DNA of 64,000 nucleotides from Thelonectria olida (lineage: Eukaryota; Ascomycota; Sordariomycetes; Hypocreales; Nectriaceae). Both the position numbers and the translations under genes were made by a program. The stretch lies in NCBI GenBank assembly GCA_020736575.1, contig JAGPYM010000034.1, forward strand, positions 248,001-312,000. The letters run 5' to 3'. This document shows, one piece after another, positions 31,489 through 43,854 of this stretch (position 1 is the stretch's first letter; the number at the start of each line of letters is the position of its first letter). Under the pieces are notes generated by a model. It searched no databases. It saw nothing but the letters and a program-made list of their open reading frames with translations, and was not told where the DNA came from.

Positions 31489-33658
31489 TTTTGCTCGGAA
31501 ACGATCAGCAGCGATGGTGAGGTCAGATGATCTCAATGGACAATATTCACTTTACGTCGAAGGCAGCAACAGTTGGGTGAGGAAAAGGAAGAGTGGTCAG
31601 CGAGGCGTGGCCTCGCTCAAGTGAGTGATTAAATATACCTATTGTAAAAAAAGAAATACAAGCTGCCCCTGCAGCATGCTTCAGCTAGGCCCCAGTGTAT
31701 GCGTATGTTTTGCATTGTCAATTGTGAAGCCTGCATCCCTGCCTGTGGCAGATGCACCCCATCACACGTGTATCAAATGATCATCAGACCGCAGATCAGG
31801 ACCCGACCTGTCTGCGCCACCTCGGGATGAGACACAATGTGACTGGCGAACACCGAGTTGGAACTCGAGCTGACAGCTTGAGCACGCGCCTATGCATTGA
31901 TAAGAAAATGTGCCACACAATGTGGCCAGACTCGACGAAGCACTCTTTGTATGAGACCTAGCTCAGGATTCAACAGTTTAGACAGGATACATCACAGACA
32001 CTTATTAGCATTCAAAACAGGGCTGCCTATAAATTAAGAGTACCATTTAACTCCACCGTCCTGGGCGGGCGAGGGATGGGAATCCGGAGTGAATGAGACC
32101 TGAATAGTAAGCACGCTGACATCTTTTTATCGCGAGGCAAGAACTATGCCATGGTTGCCTCGGCTGTATGAGGAAACACATTCGTACGCATGAAGTACAT
32201 GAAGCAGTAATCATAACATCGGCTAGGAGGGACAACCTCCGGTCTGAGGTGGTCACGCCTGGTTTTTTGGGCCAATTAAACGATAAGAAATGAAAAGGTA
32301 CATCCGAGCCCACCTAATTTCGCCTGGGGTAGAAGTCCCAACAATGCTTGGAGTTACAAATCGCGACATCACACGTGTCGCATCCCTTTCCATGATAGCT
32401 GACGCCGCCGTGACCTCTGTTATTGCCCAGCCCTTCTGAAGACTTCCATTCTATTCGTATCCCTTGACTTATAACTGATAAGAGGAGGGCCCAAATCACA
32501 GCTTGCCAAGCGCCACGGCGATGTCAAGACACGTGATAAAATTACCACAGAGCAGAAGTTTGAATCCTTATGTCTTTGGCGCAGGAACCGTAATTTACCT
32601 CGAGCTGGCCACTATGCACGATTCTATACGGTATTTTCGTTATCGCTGTTGGGATGTTGATTCCAATGGACAATAAGCTCTCAGTCTTCACTCCGGCCAG
32701 CGCCATGAAGCCAGAAATGGTGGCGTATCGGAGAAAGAGAAAACAGTGCCACGAAATGTGAAAGGATTAAAATACTACCTGAATTCTATCATCCGCGCGA
32801 CCAGGTTGGCAGCCGAGGCGTGAATACCCGCGTACACAGCCCATCAACATTGCTCGCACGTGAGCAACTGGGTAGTTTGGGACGTTCGACTCAGACAACA
32901 TGGCATGGAATGCTCAGAAAGCACCATGAGGGGTCAAAGATATGTGACTAGGCAGCATATAGACAATAGGTAACGTTGATTAGTGCTCGCTCCTCAAGAC
33001 ACAATCTTTTTGTGTCTCAATTTGCAACTCCTCCGTGAGGTAAGGTCCCTGCAGATGGCGTCGCACGGCAACAAACCAAGCATACTAGCTCTTGATAGAC
33101 AAGACCGAAAAGATGGATATTTTTACTCATAATGCCGCTATTTACAGTATCTCGATAGCAGAAGGAATTCAAATGGAATATTCTATCCAGTTGTGGCAAT
33201 TCTGTCTCAATTTCTCAAATCTTCTAGGGTAGGTAGCCCAGTCGCGTAGCTGAGCCCCCGCACAGAGGAGATTCTTCATCACGATTTTTGCAAAATGACC
33301 ATGCGAAACGGAGCGATGGAGCCAAGACTTCAATGTTGCTAGTGGCATCTTCCTGTAAGCCCGTGAGCCACCTCCTGACAATAGCTGAGTTACCTGTCTA
33401 GATATCTAGGGGTACTCAGTGACAGACGACTTTGGCCTCACTCTGAACACGTGACATAGCCAAACCTTCGTATCAAGCTACGCGATCAACCTCAACGCCA
33501 CCAGACGCATCTGAGTCAAAGCAATCTCAATCTCGTAGCAACCTCTTCCCTCAGAAAACGCACCCCGCAGAGCAAGAGTAACGAGAGGAGGTTTGTACAA
33601 AGCATGCGACCTCAACAGCGGCGTCATCGTTGACACCCTCCCCTGAAAACCGCCACCG
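31489..33658. other. Gene-poor stretch, 2.2 kb
   Basis: No convincing coding sequence on either strand; all open frames are under about 90 codons without recognisable motifs. Several CACGTG/ACACGTG words occur (near 31765, 32371, 32531 and 33447). I see no terminal repeats or RIP-like AT block. Confidence 0.5.
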
Positions 33659-35010
33659 ATGCGCCTCAAACTGGAAGACAGCTCTGCGTCGTCAAGCTCA
33701 GGCTCGAGCTCCACCGATGAAAGCGCCGTCGTCGTCGCACGGAGGGCGCCCGCTCGCAGGGTCCATTGCAAATCGCGACTCGGCTGCTTCAGCTGCAAGC
33801 GACGACGGGTGAAGTGCGATGAGCGCCGGCCGGCGTGCGCGCCATGTTCGCGGTTGGCCTTGGACTGTGAATATCCGCCCCGCAGCAACGGCGGGAGTCG
33901 AGGCGGCACGGAGACTCCGAGACCAGGGATAGGGATGAGTGGCCTGGCACTTGAAGACCTGAGGTTCCATTATCAGTTCCTCACGGTTGCGTATCCGAGT
34001 CTGCCACTGCGAGGAGATGCGGTTTGGCAACAATGCGCAGCCATGACGCATTGCGTGAGTACCCTCAGAATCCCAATCGTGCACCAGCCCGGAAAATGCC
34101 ATGATATGCTTATTCTCGAGCTTCTAGTACGACTTCCTAGCCCATGCAGCTCTGGGTCTTGGCGCCTCTCACCTGTCACAAAACGGGACGGGCAATTTTA
34201 CCGCCCAAGCGCTCCAACATCGCGTCACAGCCATCCGCCTCATCAACGAGCAGTTATCGAACCCTGCGAATATGCCACTGGAGCAAGCAGACGCTCTCTT
34301 CGCCGCCTTGGTCTGCATTGTCGCCCAATCGTCTCTCATGCCCCACGGCATGACCGAGTACCTTGTCATGACGAGGGGGCCAATCTCGTAGCACAATCAA
34401 TCATACCCGACTACGGCAGGTCCATCTTCAGAAACTTTTCCACCGAGGGACATATTGAGAGTCTAAGGAGAATGATTGAGGATCAGCCCCAGGATCCGAC
34501 AACGATTCAAGGCTTTCACCAGTCCGTGTTAGGTTTGGAGCCGCTTTGTCACAGAGACCATGAACGCAGATACTTTGAATCATTGGTCAAGACAATCACC
34601 TCTGTTCCCACTTCGTCGTTTAGAGGTGAGTCGTCAAACCATCCCATGCAGTCCATCCCTGGGCATTCGTACTAACACCCCTCGCTTCATCAGCCTGGCA
34701 AGAGTTTGTCGAGTTATTCATGTTGCCTAGCTTGATGAACAATGAGGACTTCCAGGCCTTTATCGATCCGGAAAACCATTTGTGCCAGTTGCTCATCATT
34801 CACATGTTCCTCCTCGACTACGTTCTTGGGAGATTTCTCATCGCCCCTGGGGACGAGCCTAAGGCTCCTGGTCGCAAAGACATGGTGATTTTCTGGGCGC
34901 GGGATGTCATCAACGCACTCCCCGAAGATTATCAGCAGTATGCCGATTGGCTGGCGCAGTTTTGCCAGGTTCTCGCCATGCAAGACGCCAGATATCTACT
35001 CAGTCCCTGA
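33659..35010 (+). CDS. Zn2Cys6 transcription factor, probably frameshifted
   Basis: The N-terminal binuclear zinc cluster is CFSCKRRRVKCDERRPACAPCSRLALDC (about residues 43-70), after a Ser-rich head. The first intron is 34055-34127 (MTHC|YDFLAHAALGLGASHL). From 34128 the fungal TF middle domain continues to ...GMTEYLVMTRG, then meets a stop within 20 bases. The sequence continues one frame over as ANLVAQSIIPDYGRSIFRNFS through 34625, then a second intron (34626-34693) and AWQEFVELFML to the stop at 35010. The switch occurs at a G5 run (34375-34379), where six G would restore the frame. An alternative is an in-frame intron from 34350 (GA|GTACCT) to acceptor CAG at 34415-34417, but it would remove conserved-looking sequence. 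It may be a recent pseudogene, a sequencing error, or a poorly spliced gene. Confidence 0.75.
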
Positions 35011-36036
35011 GACACCTCAGTTTCCGCTCACGATCCGAGACCCTCCAGGTTTTCATTGGCCACTATCCACTTCGTTCTTCACCGATCCTACCATGATGCT
35101 ATGGTCGAATTGGTATAGCGTTGGACCGAGATCCCAATTATTAGAGTTTCAGGCCTTTTTCGATAACACCACCTTTAAATTGGAGCCTCAATATCAGTTG
35201 TAGGGGCCTTTTTATCACATGACGGAAGAAACGGCCTTCAAAGTGACTTGAACGTCCCTGTAGCCCGAGTTACTTCTTCTATTTATGAGTCAGAGTATGT
35301 CATTTGTGTATTAGGCACAATTTGCAGACAAATCTCAGTTAAGATCAGTCAAACATTGGAATCAATCTCATCTTCCCTCCCCAAGCATCGTCAGCAGTGT
35401 GATGTTAAGCTCGCAAGCACCAACTGCCGATCCGGTTCCATCATGAGCCTCGAAGGACCTACTTTCTTATACGACCGAGCACGCCATCGTTCTTCCTCAT
35501 CATAGGACAGTCTCCGGCTGGCCCAGCTCCTCCGGCCACCTTCCGACCTTCTCGAAGCTCGTCTAGTCGACAGGGGCAGCCCAAACCAGTGCACCGGAGC
35601 CGCCATGCGGATCCGCACCACGTGTCCCACCAGATTTACGTATGTGCGAATGGACTCCCCGTCGCGGCTCTGCGAGGTCCGTTCCGTTCGTAAGTCCTGC
35701 TTGGGATAGGTCATCGTCGGGTCTCAATGGGACACGAGTTACGCAGGACTCGATCTGCATTTCGCTTGATGCGTTGCATCAACGGAGCTTAACATGATGC
35801 AATTGACGTTAATGTTAAGCTTAAACCATATTGCGCGTTTTCTACGTTTTTATATGGTCAATGGTTCGATCTAGAACGTTAATCCCTGACGACGAGGAGA
35901 ATTGTGTCTTGTTCATATCATCTTGAGAATGGCTCCCGAAGATGATTACTTAAAGGCTCTGCCGATTTGAAGCCCCGTTAACATTCTTCTAAAACCATCA
36001 CACTTCATCAGGGCTGTTGCAACCACGACATTCACA
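35011..36036. other. Intergenic, promoter of the MFS transporter
   Basis: No credible gene. It holds two adjacent inverted repeats (listed separately) about 220-270 bp before the transporter ATG. Confidence 0.5.
35766..35820. promoter_or_regulatory. Two adjacent inverted repeats upstream of the MFS gene
   Basis: First: TTGATGC, 3-nt spacer, GCATCAA (35766-35782), perfect. Second: GCTTAACAT (35787-35795), 16-nt loop, ATGTTAAGC (35812-35820), perfect. Candidate operator of a dimeric regulator for the transporter starting at 36037. Confidence 0.35.
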
Positions 36037-37659
36037 ATGGCTGGCACTTCTCGAGGCAGCTGGCTTCAGTGGTTCGCATCCTCGGATAGCCCGAGAGAGC
36101 GTAAGCTCATCACCAAGCTCGATCTGCTCATTGTTCCTTATGCTGTGCTGGCCTACTGGGTTAAGTACATGGATCAGTCGAATCTCAGTGCGTTCCAGAA
36201 TACAACACCTTTCAAGTAAGAGCCACGGTTCGCTGACGGTCCGCTTAGACAATGCCTATGTGTCAGGGTTGAAGGAAGATCTCAACTTCCAGGGGAATGA
36301 GCTTGTTCAACTGCAGGTCTTTTACGTCGTGGGTGCTGTCACTGGACAGATCCCCTTGATGTTCTTGCTCACCTACATTCCTCTTCACTGGCTGATCCCT
36401 GCTCTCGATATTCTCTGGGGCGTCTTCACTCTTCTGCAGTATCGCGTCACTGGATTCGCCGAGCTTGCTGCTTATCGATTTTTGGTCGGTTGGTTTGAGG
36501 CGGCGTTCTTCCCCGCTGTCAACTATGTCTTGGGTAATTATACCCTGAAATCCCTTTTCGATTGTGGTTCGAACTGACTTGTTTTAGGTGCTTGGTATCG
36601 CGGGGACGAACTCGGTCGACGTGGCGGTATCTTCTACATCGGCCTTTACCTAGGCACTCTCACGGCTGGGCTCATCCAAGCAGGAGCTTCGGCACGCCTC
36701 GACGGCGTGAACGGTCTCGAAGGGTGGCGATGGATGTACATCATCTGTTCCCTCATCACGATCCCAATCGGCATCATCGGATTCTTTGTTCTTCCCGGCA
36801 CGCCTGACCAACCGAATCGGATCTGCGTCTCCCAAGAAGACATTGACCTGAGCAAGGAGAGATTGAGTCGTGCGGGCCACAAGTCGGAAGGGAAGCTAAC
36901 GTTCCGCACGCTCAAGAACATTGTCATGAAGCCTCAATTCTGGACCGTCATCTTTCTCGATGTCTTGTTCTGGAACTCGCAGCTGCATACCAGCTCGGGC
37001 AGCTTCCTGCTCTGGATCAAGTCGCTGGAACGCTACTCTAAAGCCCGTATTAACGAACTTGGAACCATTGCCCCTGCGTTGGGAATTCTCTACGTCCTCA
37101 TCGTTTCCTTCGCCTCTGATCTCGTGCTCGGTCCAGCATGGGCCATCACATTGGCCTACACGTGGAACATCATCGGCCTTATCATCCTGGTTGTCTGGAA
37201 CGTGTCCGAGTCGGCGAAATGGTTCGCCTTCTTGACTATTTACTCGGCCAACGCCATGGCACCGGCGCTCCACGGGTGGGTAAACACGCAGCTTCGGACA
37301 TCGCCCGCCGAAAGGTCTTTTACGCTGGTCTTGATCAATGCGATCGCACAGTCTTCGACGGCATGGACGCCGTTGCTGGTGTACAAGACGGTCGAGGCTC
37401 CGCGCTACGTCAAAGGCTTTTCGTTTTCTCTGGGCTGTGCTATTACGCTCGTGATTGCGACGCACATTCTCAACCTGTATCTCAAGAAGAAGGAGTGAGT
37501 ATTTTCTCTACCGATGAAGAAGTCACATGCTAATGGATCGCGTGCAGCCCTCAAGTTGAAGACCCTGTTGGCGTGGTCACGGATGATGAGCCGGTCATTG
37601 TCAGTGATCAGAAAACCGCCAGTGCCCGGGAGAGCGAACGAGACGCTTTCAGTGCGTAA
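36037..37659 (+). CDS. MFS transporter, anion:cation symporter family (Dal5/Fen2/Liz1-like)
   Basis: Exons 36037-36187, 36249-36533, 36588-37494 and 37548-37659 give 484 aa with all phases kept. Joining exons 1 and 2 yields YMDQSNLNNAYVSGLKEDLNF, the signature start of the fungal allantoate/pantothenate/nicotinate permease group; AAYRFLVGWFEAAFFPAVNYVLGAWYRGDELGRRGGIF is its second landmark. About 12 membrane spans are seen, with short charged ends. The substrate is probably a small carboxylate, but it cannot be named. It lies beside the Baeyer-Villiger gene and could export or import a metabolite of the cluster to its right. Confidence 0.9.
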
Positions 37660-38141
37660 GAATCCTCAAAGAGCTCGTGGACGGAGAAGTCATATCCTGC
37701 AATTATCTCGATAGGGGAGGAACGCTGATGTAAAAGGAAGACCTGCCTGGCTCCTTTCATTCGACGGAATAGCATTCATGGTCACGATATGGAGCAAAAC
37801 GAGGTGTAATAGAAAGCTATTGACGGACGATGCAGCAATCTAGGTAAAATTAAATTGTATTCTACACAACCCAATCAATGACTGTGCTGTGCTGTTTGAA
37901 GCCCTCCCCGTATAAATGGGTAATCGTATAACATTCGTGGCTCTGGTACACGGTAAGAGATAGGCCAGGCCATCTGATATCATCATCTTCCCTCTCTAGC
38001 CTTGCACTGTAAGGCGACGCATACTCCATATGTTACAGCGAAAGCGGCACATATGGATAGACATGTAAGAAAGAAAGCTACATATACCGACTTAGTTGAA
38101 GAACCACAATGATTGCCTGTCAAAAAGACTCGGCCGTTCGT
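37660..38141. other. Convergent intergenic region, no gene seen
   Basis: Between the transporter and the Baeyer-Villiger gene, tail to tail. Nothing recognised. Confidence 0.5.
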
Positions 38142-40114
38142 TTACGACTTATCGGGCTCATCCAAGTACCAGGTCGCATCTCCCTCGCCCAGCTCCTTCG
38201 TGGAAAATCCGTTCCCCAGATACTCGAAACGATTTCTTCTATTCCGGTACTTGAACTCCCAATCTTCGCCTCTGAAATTCTCCAACATGTGGAAGAAATG
38301 AATTCTACTCCCAGGATGCAGCGCAATGACTGGTCCATCCGCTGTTCCGTTCTTGAACCACGAAGTGCATTTCCCAGACCAAGCTGTGCGTGGCATGAAA
38401 GCCTGCGCGTGCTCGAACAGTTCATCTACGGCAGCCTGCCGGGGAGAAAGTGCGTGGATGCCCTCTACCTGACACTTCTTGATGATCCGGACAAGGTACT
38501 TTGCAATGTGCTCGGTGATTGTGAAGACGCTGCCGTGGCCGATGGGTGCGTTGGGCCCGAGGAAGGCTTCCATCAATCTACATTAGCATCTCTAACAGAC
38601 AAGTTTGACTCTTGGAACAAATAACTGACTGAAGTAATTGGGGAAATCTGGGACTGCAAAAGACATGTAGGCTTTGGGAACCCTCTCGGTCCACGTATCC
38701 TGGAGGTTGCCCTTCGTGCCAATAATTGGGAAACGAGGCCGGAAGGAGACACTGAAGCCGGTGGCGCAAACGATGGCGTCGACCTTGAAGAGCTCGCCGG
38801 ATTGAGTCCGCAGACCTTCGGGCTCAATCTCCACGATGGAGTCGGTTATAACTCTGACGTTGGGTTGTCTCAGAGCCGTGAGATATTCCACAGCGGGCGT
38901 CAGCCGTCGACAACCCAGGGGAAAATCGGGAATCATGACCTTGCATAGGCGTTCATCACCTCCCAAAGCAGCGGCCATGTACTCCTTTGCTCTCTGCTTT
39001 AAAGAGGCGGCCAGTTCGGTATCCTTCAGCGTCTGTAGCTGTGTTAGAATGCCATCACCACCCACGGCTGGTCATTCACTTACCAGAGGAAAGTTGCCAT
39101 TGACAATCTCTTCCACCTCCTTGATAAACTTCTTATAAAACCCGGGGTCCGATTTGAACCGATCGATCTGCGCTTGGGTAAAGTCTGCATTCTCTTCCAG
39201 TCCGACCTCGCTTAAAATCCCATTGCCAGCGCCTTGCAGTAGAAGGTCGAGCCGTGACGGCACAACCCAAGTCGGTTCGCGCACGAAATGAACCATTTCT
39301 TCGACGTCTATACCTAGTGTTAGCTAAACTAAACTATTGTATTGTCGCTAGATTACGTACCAGGCTGCATTGCTGGTACAATTTGAACTCCAGAAGAACC
39401 ATTGCCAATGACAGCAACGGTCAAGTTCTTGCAGTCAAACTGGCTGGGCCAATTCGCGCTATGAACCAATTGGCCCTGGAAGCTGTGTAGCCCGGGAATC
39501 TGCGGCCATTTCCAGTCACTATGATCGTCAAATATTAATAAGCGTTCCGTGAGCAACAGAGCAAACCTTGAAGGATATGCTTACTTGAGGATTCCGGTGC
39601 CGTCCAGGAGGAAATGACAATAGTCGTCGAATGCCACATTCTTCTCCAAATCGGCAATCTTCAGCCGCCACACGGCATCGACCTCATCCCATTCCGCATG
39701 CTCAACTTGGTGTCGAGTTTTGATAACGTCACGCATCTTCTCCTCTTCACAAACCTGGCAGAGATATGCTTGAATCTCTGACGCACTCCCGAAGAAGCTC
39801 GTCCATGCTGGGTTTGGACGCCAAGAAAACTGGTAGTTGTGCGCCGGAACATCGCATTTGCAACCTGGATATCTGTTTTCGAACCAGGTCCCGCCAATTT
39901 CTGGGTTCTTCTCGTAAACTATGTGCTCATAGTTGTCCAGGTGAAGCCGAAGAGTTCGGATCATGTTGAGGCCACTCATACCGGCGCCAATTCCGACTAT
40001 TCGAACATGCTGTCGAGTTCCCAGCGGCTCTTCCAATACTTTATAAGGCGGCAAGTTGGGTTCTGCAGGCCCCTTCAGATGGTGGGCCAACTGTTTGACT
40101 CTGTTGTGGGACAT
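38142..40114 (-). CDS. Baeyer-Villiger monooxygenase (FAD, NADPH; 5 exons, 583 aa)
   Basis: Exons: 39585-40114, 39361-39518, 39084-39313, 38630-39038 and 38142-38566. The last junction, using acceptor AAG at 38567, restores NYFTFLGPNAPIGHGS, the family's usual sequence. The FAD Rossmann motif is GIGAGMSGLN (41-50), the second nucleotide motif is VIGNGSSGVQIVPA, and the Baeyer-Villiger fingerprint FxGxxxHxxxW is present as FQGQLVHSANW (F190, H196, W200), assembled after intron 1. The YPGCKCDVPAHNYQFS segment is also typical. The enzyme inserts oxygen next to a ketone, giving an ester or lactone. It is divergent from a Zn2Cys6 regulator and lies near a lactonase-like hydrolase that could open such a product. 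Confidence 0.93.
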
Positions 40115-40830
40115 GACAGATGGCTTGATGAGACTTTGTTTGCTGTTGATGCTTGGACAGATGACTTTGCTTCTAGCGCTTGCGGTTCAAAACAATTTTC
40201 AACAGACTGAAAGACTAGTGACGGTTCCTTTTAATACTATAAGATATTGATACGTTCCAATGCAAAGCAGGCGAATCAACTGCTAGCCATTTCGGTATTC
40301 GGCACTTATGATCGTGTTTATGAGTGGCGGGGTCAACTACTGTGCCGACCACATGAACATGAATAGTAATTGGGCCTACCTGGTCTGCGGAGTCCATCGA
40401 TGGGATGCAGATCCTGGGGTAAAAAGGATCCTGTGGTTCCTTCGGTCTCAAGGGTCCAGTCTTCAAAACGCCAAATTGTTATTTCTCATAGGTGATGGAG
40501 AAAGAGCACGGTGGGCAACGGGCTCCGGCAGACAGATATCTCTCGTGCGTAGTTCGTTTGCATTTTCAGAAAAGCATCATCAGAATGGCAGCTAAGAAAT
40601 TAAACATATCATACCTGTATCATGAGTGTGAGTAGGCTTAGAGACTTAAAGTGTGTGCATCGAGGGGCCTCGGCTCCCCGCACTCTTCCTCTAGTGACGG
40701 AGCCTTCGGAGTCTCGGACTCCTGCTCGTAGCCGCTCCTAGCCCCCTTATTAACGAGACCAGGGGAAACTTGATTGTTCCACCGCTTCATTCTCTACGGG
40801 GCCAAGTTCCATTAAATTCAATGCTTGAGA
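40115..40830. promoter_or_regulatory. Divergent promoter between the Baeyer-Villiger enzyme and Zn2Cys6 factor
   Basis: GC-rich core at 40650-40745. It contains three CGGA(G/C) words spaced 9 and 8 nt apart (around 40698, 40707 and 40715), and a perfect palindrome GGAGTC-TCG-GACTCC (40708-40722). Another imperfect palindrome, GGGG-N8-CCCC, lies at about 40664-40679. CGG-containing repeats are the usual targets of Zn2Cys6 dimers, so the regulator to the right may control both itself and the monooxygenase. Confidence 0.45.
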
Positions 40831-42783
40831 ATGGACCAATCCAGGTCTCTCAGAGACCGGGCAAACATCGTCTGCACTGCATGTCACGCTCGTAAGGTAG
40901 GCTGTTTCCAATCCCGACTGCGATCCTCCACGTCATCAGCTCACGAATCGTCAGGTAAAATGCGATCTTCAGGACAGGCCTGATCAGATATGTAAAAACT
41001 GCCGGCGGCTTAATCACACATGCATGTAAGAGATTCGGCATCAACAGTCAATTCCATCGTTACTGACTTTCGGCAGTCGGCGAGATGGGGTCCGTCAACG
41101 CCGAAGACGGCCACGGCCAAGGGTGTCTCAATTACCGAGCGAGGAACAAACCGGCCGAACACCAGAGACCAGCACTTCGGCACAGAAGACGCCCGCGGTG
41201 CCGAATGGGGCCCAATTGCCCGAAGCCTTCATCTCTCCATCAACTGTCATGTCCTATGGCGCGTTGGATCAAACACAGGAGATTTCCCAAGACCATGCAC
41301 ACGCTGTGGATGTGAAAACGTCCATCTTGAACCTCACCAAAGCCGACATTCTGCCTCGGCCAGCCTTGACTCGGGCATTGACGGACAATTACTTCAAACA
41401 CGTGCATCCGTTCATTCCGGTTGTTGAGGAGAGTGATCTCTATGGACCCAAACCATCCATTCTGCTCCAGCAAGCTGTGTGTCTCGCCGGGTCACTGATG
41501 CAGCACGATCCAGCAAGCGTGAGCTTTTGCCTATCGCAGTATGAGAAAGTAAAAACATTGATACACCTGAACCACGAGAGTGATAAAGTCACCTTGTTAA
41601 AGTCACTATGTCTTCTGACTTGCCATAGCCCACTGCCCACAGACCGAGTCACTCTCGATGGACCTTGGCAGTGGCTAGGCATGGCAATACGACTGGCTGT
41701 ACAATTGGGTCTTCACAAAACTTCTACCTACGAACATCAAGATAGTCCGGGATGTCTTCGCCGGGTTTTTTGGCACCTTATTGTCCGTATTTCCCTTCCA
41801 TGTCAACACGAAACGCAAGCTGACTGATTGCTTAGCACTCTGACCGGCTCTCGGCGTCTTGTTGGGGTCGACCTCTCGCTCTTCGACGCCGAGACCATGA
41901 CATACCCCCTCTCAGCGAGCTGGATTTCACTACGCCGGGGCTCCAGTCCCAATTCTTTTTGCAAATGATTGGGTTGTCGGAAACCATTGGCACGATAGCA
42001 GACATAAGCAACAGTCAATCTGGCCCGACTGAACAGGACGCTACAGCTCTAGTCGACGGATTGTGTGACTGGATTCGCTGCTTACCCAAAGAACTGCACC
42101 TTTACAACTCAGATAATGCCAGGCTGCCGTTTTATTGCCAGGCTTCGGAGTTGCACATCATATACTTTGCTGCTATCATTCTCTTGCAATCACTCGACAG
42201 AGAACACCGGCGATCTTCCGTTGCAGCTTCTTCCCTCACTGCCGCTACATGCATCGCCAAACTGTACGAAGAAATTCATTGTAGGGAGGAGACAGTACAT
42301 TTGTTACATATTCACGGGTTCTTTTGCATGGTGGCAGCAGTACCGCTCATCTGCTTCCCGCACGGATCGCGACAAAGCGAGGCCGAACGCGAAGAAGAGG
42401 TGGACATCATATGCAGCGTCTTGAACAAAATGCGCTGCCGATATGGCGGATCCGATCTAGTCTTGAGGAAGATCAGACGCTTGCAACAAGATATGGAACG
42501 GGATACCGGACACGGGTTACCTCGTGATTCATCGACAATGCTGATGACGCGAAGAATTCGTGAGCGTCAGAGAGAGCTGTTCCCGTACCCTTCTAGCTTT
42601 TGCAGCTTCACAGATTCCAGTACTGAAATCGATCCGAGGAATCACACGGCTGAACAGGCAGTGATGGAAACCGAGAGGGGGCCCGATTTCTTGTCGGACA
42701 ACTTCCTGAATTTAGCAGATATCTTGGCCATGGACTACGATTGCTTGGACATGGGCACTGGCGAAGGATTTGGCTCACAATAA
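40831..42783 (+). CDS. Zn2Cys6 transcription factor (4 exons, 596 aa)
   Basis: Exons 40831-40896, 40955-41025, 41077-41782 and 41836-42783 keep phase. Two early introns split the zinc cluster, which reads CTACHARKVKCDLQDRPDQICKNC, then RRLNHTC once joined: six Cys in the usual binuclear array. A basic Arg-rich linker (RQRRRRPRPR) follows. The fungal-specific TF domain spans about 120-450: ALTDNYFKHVHPFIPVVEESDL, WLGMAIRLAVQLGLHK, and across intron 3 CLRRVFWHLIHSDRLSASCWGRPLAL. The third intron has a weak donor (GTCCGT). It is head to head with the Baeyer-Villiger gene and upstream of the decarboxylase and lactonase genes, so it is the likely pathway regulator. Confidence 0.9.
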
Positions 42784-43082
42784 TAAGTTCGCACGCCTTG
42801 CTCAGTCATAAATGATCATCCCAAAGGGGCTGTTTTGCAACGAACGGTCATCTTTATCTAGTTTCTCTTCTCCAGGTATTGTAGATATATCGATGGTAGA
42901 TTCGGCACGAACAGCTCGGCACACCAGTTCGGGATATTGCTCTGGCAGAGTACGGCTTCGGCATACTACCCTCATATCTTCACATATAATAACACCTCAA
43001 GGCCATTCGAAAATAAGAGCTCCTGAAACATCAGTCCTCGAGGTCATATCTTGCAATTTACCTTCTGCCAACATTACTCGTC

Positions 43083-43559
43083 ATGTCTGGCCCCACAGAG
43101 AAACAGCTCGTAGGAGTGAAGATGATGCACGAGTTTTTCGGCGAAGATCTTTTCAACGCTCTCAGATCAAACTCAGTAAGCTCTTGACGACAGGACTTAT
43201 TTTTCTCCCTTTCTCTAACAAATCTTGAAAAGCGCGATGATCTGCCCAGCCAAGTCGGCGTGGAATACCTCGCCGAAGTGTGTTTCTCCTCGTACGCACG
43301 CCCGGGTCTCGACTTCAAGAGCCGGAGTTTGATGAACTTGGGGATGTTGATTGCACTCAATCGAGGCCCCGAGCTGCGCATCCACATCAAGGCAGCTCTC
43401 AACAATGGGTTGTCGGAGCAGCAGATTTGTGAAGCTTGCAGACACGCCATGATCTACTGCGGAGTTCCAGCGGGTCGAGACGCCTTGACGATTGCGAGCG
43501 ATGTCTTTGAGGAAACGAAGGCGGCGAACAAGAGAGCTGGGGGCCCGAAGCTTGTCTAA
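43083..43559 (+). CDS. Carboxymuconolactone-decarboxylase family protein, 139 aa
   Basis: Exons 43083-43175 and 43233-43559, one 57-nt intron, phase 0. The second exon carries the CMD core: EVCFSSYARPGLDFKSRSLMNLGMLIALNRGPELRIHIKAALNNGLSEQQICEACRHAMIYCGVPAGRDA. The spacing and the length of about 130-140 aa match gamma-carboxymuconolactone decarboxylases of the beta-ketoadipate pathway, which act on a lactone acid; related small proteins in fungal clusters have other roles. It lacks the CxxC pair of the AhpD peroxidase branch. It lies 299 bp after the Zn2Cys6 gene and 295 bp before the lactonase-like gene, on the same strand, which suggests a shared pathway on an aromatic or lactone substrate. 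Confidence 0.88.
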
Positions 43560-43854
43560 GTTGATCGTTCTTGTATTTAGTCTCGGTTGCCGGAATAGAG
43601 GTATGCTTTAATTATTGAATGATTTGCCCAAAAGTGATCAAACTCATGGAACACTCGACTCTTCTTACACCGGGGTGGCTGCGGAGTTCATTTCGGCTTC
43701 CGCAGCTCGGGAGTCGGCATACCATCTCGGCAGGAGACTCGGTGAAGCCAAGGGTTCGGCAGTATTAAAAGAATCTCACCTCGATGCAAAGGTGCCAAGA
43801 AAGAATCCTCAGCTCACCAGCAACTTGTCCTCCTCTCATTCCAATATCTCGACC

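Noticed and set aside
31489..33658. Possible genes in the 2.2-kb gene-poor stretch
   Set aside because: The frames are short with no motif or plausible splice partners, so I report it as empty.
38552..38566. Alternative acceptor for the last Baeyer-Villiger intron, giving NYFSQLMEAFLGP
   Set aside because: It also keeps phase with a weaker GT donor, but the acceptor at 38567 with donor GTCAGT restores NYFTFLGPNAPIGHGS, which fits the family far better.
39121..39180. tRNA-like GGTCCGATTTGAACC string
   Set aside because: It lies inside a Baeyer-Villiger exon and has no matching A box or acceptor stem nearby.
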